37,150 nucleotides of DNA from the NCBI GenBank assembly GCA_009711805.1, contig VEMX01000096.1:1-37150 (forward strand). The letters run 5' to 3'. Positions 33,164-37,150 of this stretch are shown in pieces. Position 1 is the first letter of the stretch. Every line of letters begins with the position of its first letter. The DNA comes from Balneolaceae bacterium. Its GTDB lineage: Bacteria > Bacteroidota > Rhodothermia > Balneolales > Balneolaceae. The notes under the pieces are model-generated. The model ran no database searches and was not told the origin of the DNA. It saw nothing but the letters and a program-made list of their open reading frames with translations. Position numbers and translations under genes: made by a program.

Positions 33164-34453
33164 ATGACTTACCGAAACTCAAATCTTCCCGATACTATGC
33201 TTCGGTTATTATCATTTCGCTTAACAGCTGTATTGCTTTTTGTTGTTTTAGGGACTTCATTTAGCTTTGCACAAACAGAACTAAACCGAATCTCCAATGT
33301 AGCCCGCAGTGACGGTAAAGGCTATGTGGTTCGTTATCACTTTTCGGCAGCGGTCGATTCTTTCCAACTTATACAACCCGCTCCGGATCTGATCCAAATG
33401 GTTTTGTATAAAAATGATATTGATACCAGCGGTATACTGATGCCCGACCAAAGCAACGTCCTTAAAGAAGTACGTTTATACGACCTTGGGTATGGATATG
33501 GAGTAGATTTCTATCTTGATGAAGAGGCCTATTTTAAAACCCAGTCTTATTTTGACCGAAATGGAACAGATCTTCTTCTTGCATTCACCGAAACCCCTAA
33601 AAAGGAAGTGGAGAGCTACAGCCAACAGTTTATTGCCCGTAATTGGTATGCAGAAATAGTTCCAACTGAAGAAAACCTGCAAGCATCTACAGACGATGTT
33701 CCTGCAAACACACTGAATAGTTCTGTAGCAGAAAAATTAAAGTTCGACAAAGTTATTATTGACCCCGGACATGGTGGACATGATCCCGGCAATATTGGAT
33801 ATCGCCGAAGATCTCATGAAAAGGAAATTGTTCTGTCCATTTCTCAAAAAGTAGGAAAACTTATTGAGGAAAGAATTCAGGGAGTAGAAGTTGTTTACAC
33901 CCGAGACAACGATACTTTTAAAGATCTTGAAGACCGGGGGCATTATGCCAATCTTTCAGAGGGTGACTTGTTTCTGTCCATTCATGCAAATGCTTTTCGA
34001 GATCACAGGGTACATGGAACTGAAGTTTTCTTTCTGGGACTTCATCGCAGTGAAGCGGCTTTTAATGTAATGAAAAGAGAGAATAGTGTTTTTAAAGAAG
34101 AAGTAGACCAAGAACTCTCGGAAGAAGATTTAGTGGTATATGAACTGGCCCACAGTGGGCACATTGCCACAAGTGAAAAAATTGCTGCCCTTATCTCCAA
34201 GCAATTCAAAGAACGAGCCCGAAGAAAATCCCGAGGGGTTAAACAGGCTGGATTTCAGGTATTATATGAAGCCTCCATGCCAGCTGTTTTAGTGGAAGTT
34301 GGATTTTTAACAAACCCAGCTGAACAACGATATTTACGCAGCGAATACGGCCAGGATATTATAGCATCTGCTATATATCGCGCTATCAAAGAGTACAAAA
34401 AAAATTATAAAGCCAGCCAGGGAAAAGCGTTTAACGCCCCCCTTTCCAATTAA
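33164..34453 (+). CDS. N-acetylmuramoyl-L-alanine amidase (Amidase_3)
   Basis: 429 residues from ATG at 33164; an ATG at 33197 gives a shorter and equally good signal peptide (cleavage near SFAQ). A strand-rich N-terminal domain of about 100 residues may be AMIN-like. The Amidase_3 domain begins at about 195 with zinc ligands H203 in IDPGHGGHDPGN and E221 in HEKEIVLSI. A third His lies in FLSIHANAF, and the catalytic Glu in LVEVGFLTN. It cleaves the glycan-peptide bond of peptidoglycan in the periplasm, usually during cell separation. udk follows after 6 nt. Confidence 0.92.
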   Translation: MTYRNSNLPDTMLRLLSFRLTAVLLFVVLGTSFSFAQTELNRISNVARSDGKGYVVRYHFSAAVDSFQLIQPAPDLIQMVLYKNDIDTSGILMPDQSNVLKEVRLYDLGYGYGVDFYLDEEAYFKTQSYFDRNGTDLLLAFTETPKKEVESYSQQFIARNWYAEIVPTEENLQASTDDVPANTLNSSVAEKLKFDKVIIDPGHGGHDPGNIGYRRRSHEKEIVLSISQKVGKLIEERIQGVEVVYTRDNDTFKDLEDRGHYANLSEGDLFLSIHANAFRDHRVHGTEVFFLGLHRSEAAFNVMKRENSVFKEEVDQELSEEDLVVYELAHSGHIATSEKIAALISKQFKERARRKSRGVKQAGFQVLYEASMPAVLVEVGFLTNPAEQRYLRSEYGQDIIASAIYRAIKEYKKNYKASQGKAFNAPLSN

Positions 34454-34459
34454 CAGTAC

Positions 34460-35089
34460 ATGTCTAAAAACCCGCTTATTATAGGTGTAGCCGGAGGCAG
34501 CGGCTCAGGAAAAACTACTGTTGTCAATTATATATGTAAAGAATTTGCCGCAGATAACATCCTCCGACTGGAACATGATTCCTATTACAGAGACCTGAAA
34601 CACCTTGATTTTGAGGAACGGGTTAAACAAAATTTTGATCATCCCTCCTCGCTGGAAACGGAGTTATTGATTCGACACATTAAAGCTCTGCAGGAAGGCT
34701 ATCCGGTGGAAGTACCCGTATATGATTTTGCCAAACATATCCGCAAGGACCAAACCATTCACGTTACCCCTTCCAAAGTAATACTGATTGACGGTATCCT
34801 CATTTTTAGCGAACCTGAACTTCTTCAGCTAATGGATGTTAAAATCTTTGTAGATACCGACGATGATATCCGCCTGCTCAGAAGACTACAGCGCGACATA
34901 CAGGAAAGAGGCCGCTCGGTGGATGGAGTGCTTTCTCAATACGAAAAATTTGTGCGCCCTATGCACCTTGAGTTTGTAGAACCCAGTAAACGCTACGCCG
35001 ATATTATTATTCCCAGAGGGGGTAAAAATATAGTGGCCCTCGAAATGGTCTCTGCTCTAATCAGTGGGAAAATGGAACATGAAGGTTAA
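34460..35089 (+). CDS. udk: Uridine kinase
   Basis: 209 residues, standard length. It phosphorylates uridine or cytidine in pyrimidine salvage. P-loop GVAGGSGSGKTT at 9-20; the LEHDSYYRDL substrate segment; NFDHPSSLETELLIRHI; VPVYDFAKHIR; and the lid IFVDTDDDIRLLRRLQRDIQERGRS are all typical. It lies 6 nt after the amidase gene, and its end faces the ABC exporter gene with 14 bp between the stops. Confidence 0.95.
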   Translation: MSKNPLIIGVAGGSGSGKTTVVNYICKEFAADNILRLEHDSYYRDLKHLDFEERVKQNFDHPSSLETELLIRHIKALQEGYPVEVPVYDFAKHIRKDQTIHVTPSKVILIDGILIFSEPELLQLMDVKIFVDTDDDIRLLRRLQRDIQERGRSVDGVLSQYEKFVRPMHLEFVEPSKRYADIIIPRGGKNIVALEMVSALISGKMEHEG

Positions 35090-35103
35090 TCCGTCTTCCC
35101 TGC

Positions 35104-36882
35104 TTATAGCGTTTGTTCCTCCAGATCACGAAATTGTAACGCATAGAGCCTGCTGTAAAGTCCCTTCATATCTATAAGCTCCAGGTGGGTACCCTCCTCC
35201 ACAATTCTACCCTCATCCAGAACCAGGATACGATCGGCGTGCTGTACCGTCGAAAGCCGGTGTGCTATCACAAAAGTAGTCCTGTTCTTCATAAGACGAT
35301 ATAGCGCCTCCTGAACCTGTGCTTCCGATTCGGAATCCAAAGATGAGGTAGCTTCATCCAATAATAAAATAGCGGGATTCCTAAGAATGGCACGGGCTAT
35401 AGCCAGCCGCTGACGCTGACCTCCGCTTAGTTTTACTCCTTTTTCTCCCACCAGGCTGTCATAGCCTTCTGTCGTTTTCACTATAAACTCATGCGCATTG
35501 GCATCTTTCGCCGCTTTGATAATCTCTTCTTCGGTTGCCTGAAGATTCCCATACCGGATATTTTCTTTGATCGAAGTACCAAATAAGTAAATTTCTTGTG
35601 GCACAATGGAGATACAGGATCGTAAAGATTTAAATTCAACTTCCCGAATATCATTTCCATCCACAAAAATAGCCCCATTCTGTGGATCATAAAATCTTGG
35701 GATCAAATTCAAAAGGGTTGTTTTGCCTGCACCACTGGGCCCTACCAGCGCGATCGTTTCCCCTGCCTTGGCCTTGAATGAAATTCCTTTCAAAACATAC
35801 CGGCCCTCTTCATAAGCAAAAAACAAATTCCGGGCTTCCACCTCACCCATCACCTCAGATAATGGGTGAGCACCATCAATATCTTGTATCTCAGGGCGTT
35901 CCTCCAACAGTTCAAAAATTCGCTCCGAGGCTCCCGCTGCTGTGTTCACAACCGTATATAACCGGGACACCTGGCTAATAGACCGGGATATATTTAAAGC
36001 ATACACAATAAAAGCAACCAGGTCTCCGGCCGTCAGCCTTTCAGCTAAAACCTCCTTGCCCCCATACCAAAAAATAATGACCAGTGTAGTCATAAAAAGG
36101 ATCCCCACCCCAGACCAAAAAAACTGGGTAAGCACCATTTTACGACGAGCTGTATCAAAAAGCTTTTCTACCGATTGCTGGTACCTTGATACTTCATAAC
36201 TCTCCCGTACAAAGGCCTTCACCAAACGCACAGCGGCCAGCGCGTCTTCGGCTACAGCGGTTGAATCTGCCAGGTCGTCTTGAATTTCACGGGACAATCT
36301 TCGGATTTTTTGCCCAAAATAACGAGTGGCTATAGTTACAAAAGGGACGGTCACAAAAATAACGAGACTCAATCTCCAGTTCAGCACTATCATCAGGGAC
36401 ACAGAACCGATCAGCGAAAAAGAAATGGTAAGGAGCTGGGGCAGCGAATCGGTTAGGGCCGTTCGTATGGAGCCAACATCATTGGTTAAGCGGGAGGTAA
36501 TCTCCCCTATCCGGCGTTCAGCATAAAACTGGAATCCCAGTCGGTGAAGATGCTCGTATACTTTTTTCCTGAGATCGGTTACAACCCGCTCCCCGACCCA
36601 TTCCAGTAAATACTTTCCTGCAAAAGAAAACAGGGCCTGTATCACAAACAGCCCAAACAACCCTATTGCAAGAATATTGAGAAGATCCTGATCTCCTGCC
36701 TCGAACACCGCATCAAGGAGCTCCCGTAATCCCAGGGGCACGGTTAGCCATATTCCAGAGGCGACCAATACCAGTAGTGTAGCTGTATAAAACCGAAAGC
36801 GATACGGTTTGCTTAAAGCAAAAATATCTTTAAGCGTATTCCACAAAGACTTTACAGATCGTTGATTCTTTTGTTCTGCCAT
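35104..36882 (-). CDS. ABC exporter, fused membrane and ATPase domains (MsbA-like)
   Basis: 592 residues from ATG at 36880-36882 (MAEQKNQRSVKS). Six membrane helices occupy about 20-320, with the ABC_membrane coupling segment ERRIGEITSRLTNDVGSIR. The ATPase has Walker A VGPSGAGKTTLL, Q-loop IVPQEIYLFG, signature LSGGQRQRLAIARAIL, Walker B ILLLDEATSSLD, and H-loop IAHRLST. It probably works as a homodimer exporting lipid or another hydrophobic substrate. An earlier in-frame ATG at 36925-36927 lies inside the IS inverted repeat and would add 15 IS-derived residues, so it is rejected. The IS begins 23 bp upstream and may have replaced or altered the promoter. Confidence 0.93.
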   Translation of the reverse strand: MAEQKNQRSVKSLWNTLKDIFALSKPYRFRFYTATLLVLVASGIWLTVPLGLRELLDAVFEAGDQDLLNILAIGLFGLFVIQALFSFAGKYLLEWVGERVVTDLRKKVYEHLHRLGFQFYAERRIGEITSRLTNDVGSIRTALTDSLPQLLTISFSLIGSVSLMIVLNWRLSLVIFVTVPFVTIATRYFGQKIRRLSREIQDDLADSTAVAEDALAAVRLVKAFVRESYEVSRYQQSVEKLFDTARRKMVLTQFFWSGVGILFMTTLVIIFWYGGKEVLAERLTAGDLVAFIVYALNISRSISQVSRLYTVVNTAAGASERIFELLEERPEIQDIDGAHPLSEVMGEVEARNLFFAYEEGRYVLKGISFKAKAGETIALVGPSGAGKTTLLNLIPRFYDPQNGAIFVDGNDIREVEFKSLRSCISIVPQEIYLFGTSIKENIRYGNLQATEEEIIKAAKDANAHEFIVKTTEGYDSLVGEKGVKLSGGQRQRLAIARAILRNPAILLLDEATSSLDSESEAQVQEALYRLMKNRTTFVIAHRLSTVQHADRILVLDEGRIVEEGTHLELIDMKGLYSRLYALQFRDLEEQTL

Positions 36883-36905
36883 CAAATTAAAATAAATACA
36901 TAGGT

Positions 36906-36923
36906 TCAGTAGTGTCCGGTTAA
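36906..36923. repeat. IS left terminal inverted repeat
   Basis: TCAGTAGTGTCCGGTTAA, the exact reverse complement of 111-128. It marks the left boundary of the second IS copy. Confidence 0.85.
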
Positions 36924-37048
36924 GCAAATTATAAATTCTTGTAACTTATTGTTGTACAATGGAATAAGTGCTATTAAAATTTTTATCGACTTGAACTCGT
37001 AGCTTACCAGTGTCTACGCCGTTTAAAAATCTAAACATAGATAAAATC

Positions 37049-37150
37049 ATGTACACTGGTCGAATTATTTTTTCACAACTTATGGACGTCATTCCCAAAT
37101 ACAAATTTCAAAAGATCGTTGACCAGCACAATGGAAATTACCGTGTGCGT
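37049..37150 (+). CDS. IS4-family (DUF4372) transposase, N-terminal fragment
   Basis: 34 codons from ATG to the window edge. The residues GRIIFSQLMDVIPKYKFQKI and HNGNYRVR match the DUF4372 domain that opens many IS4-family transposases of Bacteroidetes (consensus F-S-Q-L-M-D-x-I-P, F-x-K-x-V, Y-x-G-N-Y-R-V). The gene is cut only by the window end. It starts 143 bp inside the element. Confidence 0.85.
   Translation, partial: MYTGRIIFSQLMDVIPKYKFQKIVDQHNGNYRVR

Larger units (their letters stand above)
36906..37150 (+). mobile_element. IS4-family insertion sequence, left end (partial)
   Basis: Starts with the 18-bp inverted repeat, then a 125-bp leader without a gene, then the transposase start at 37049. 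It runs off the end of the window and has the same orientation as the copy at 1-128. Confidence 0.85.

Noticed and set aside
36883-36927. Longer ABC exporter starting at 36927
   Set aside because: The extra 15 codons run through the IS terminal repeat at 36906-36923; the proper start is ATG at 36882.

Overview
The window looks like chromosomal DNA of a Bacteroidetes-related bacterium, most likely Balneolota (Balneolaceae: Balneola, Gracilimonas or Fodinibius-like). Support: moderate GC; mostly no Shine-Dalgarno sequences; an atpIBEFHAG-type ATP synthase cluster without atpD/atpC; a DUF5103 (type IX secretion plug-type) lipoprotein; a NVEALA-like small peptide beside a 6-bladed beta-propeller protein; and a bactofilin plus M23 peptidase pair. 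This placement is inferred from gene content, not from a search.

Edges. Both ends lie inside copies of one IS4-family (DUF4372-type) insertion sequence in the same orientation. Positions 1-128 hold the transposase C-terminus and right inverted repeat. Positions 36906-37150 hold the left inverted repeat and transposase N-terminus. The left copy has cut a membrane-protein gene, leaving a 3' remnant at 129-334. The right copy sits 23 bp upstream of an MsbA-like ABC exporter.

348-7067: DUF3047 protein (-), GT2 glycosyltransferase and sulfotransferase (+), then a minus-strand run of TolC, MlaC-like protein, GT-A glycosyltransferase and polytopic membrane protein. The theme is the cell envelope and surface glycans.

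7128-7677: the most unusual stretch. An intact tRNA-Ser(UGA) is followed by a small GIY-YIG nuclease-like gene. A truncated tRNA-Ser copy lies on each side, and both truncated copies are interrupted at the same TC|GAAT sequence by a 22-bp double-hairpin element.

7677-17377: a dense minus-strand run of guaB, GT4 glycosyltransferase, M23 peptidase, bactofilin, atpZ-like, atpI-like, atpB, E, F, H, A, G. It combines GTP synthesis, cell-shape functions and most of the F-type ATP synthase.

17500-19454: two tandem paralogous membrane proteins of unknown function and one unrecognised small protein, followed by a heptad-repeat intergenic tract.

19699-23880: minus-strand operon of a PTS IIA(Ntr)-like protein, PBP4-type DD-carboxypeptidase, sigma-54 response regulator and FolD.

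24327-26263: a plus-strand cassette of a small four-cysteine exported peptide, an intrinsic terminator, a 6-bladed beta-propeller protein and a membrane-anchored CxxC thioredoxin-like protein. This is the best candidate here for a poorly described system.

26356-35089: CcmB, DNA polymerase III delta prime, DapF and DUF5103 lipoprotein (+); ankyrin protein and M49-like metallopeptidase (-); N-acetylmuramoyl-L-alanine amidase and uridine kinase (+). Then comes the ABC exporter (-).
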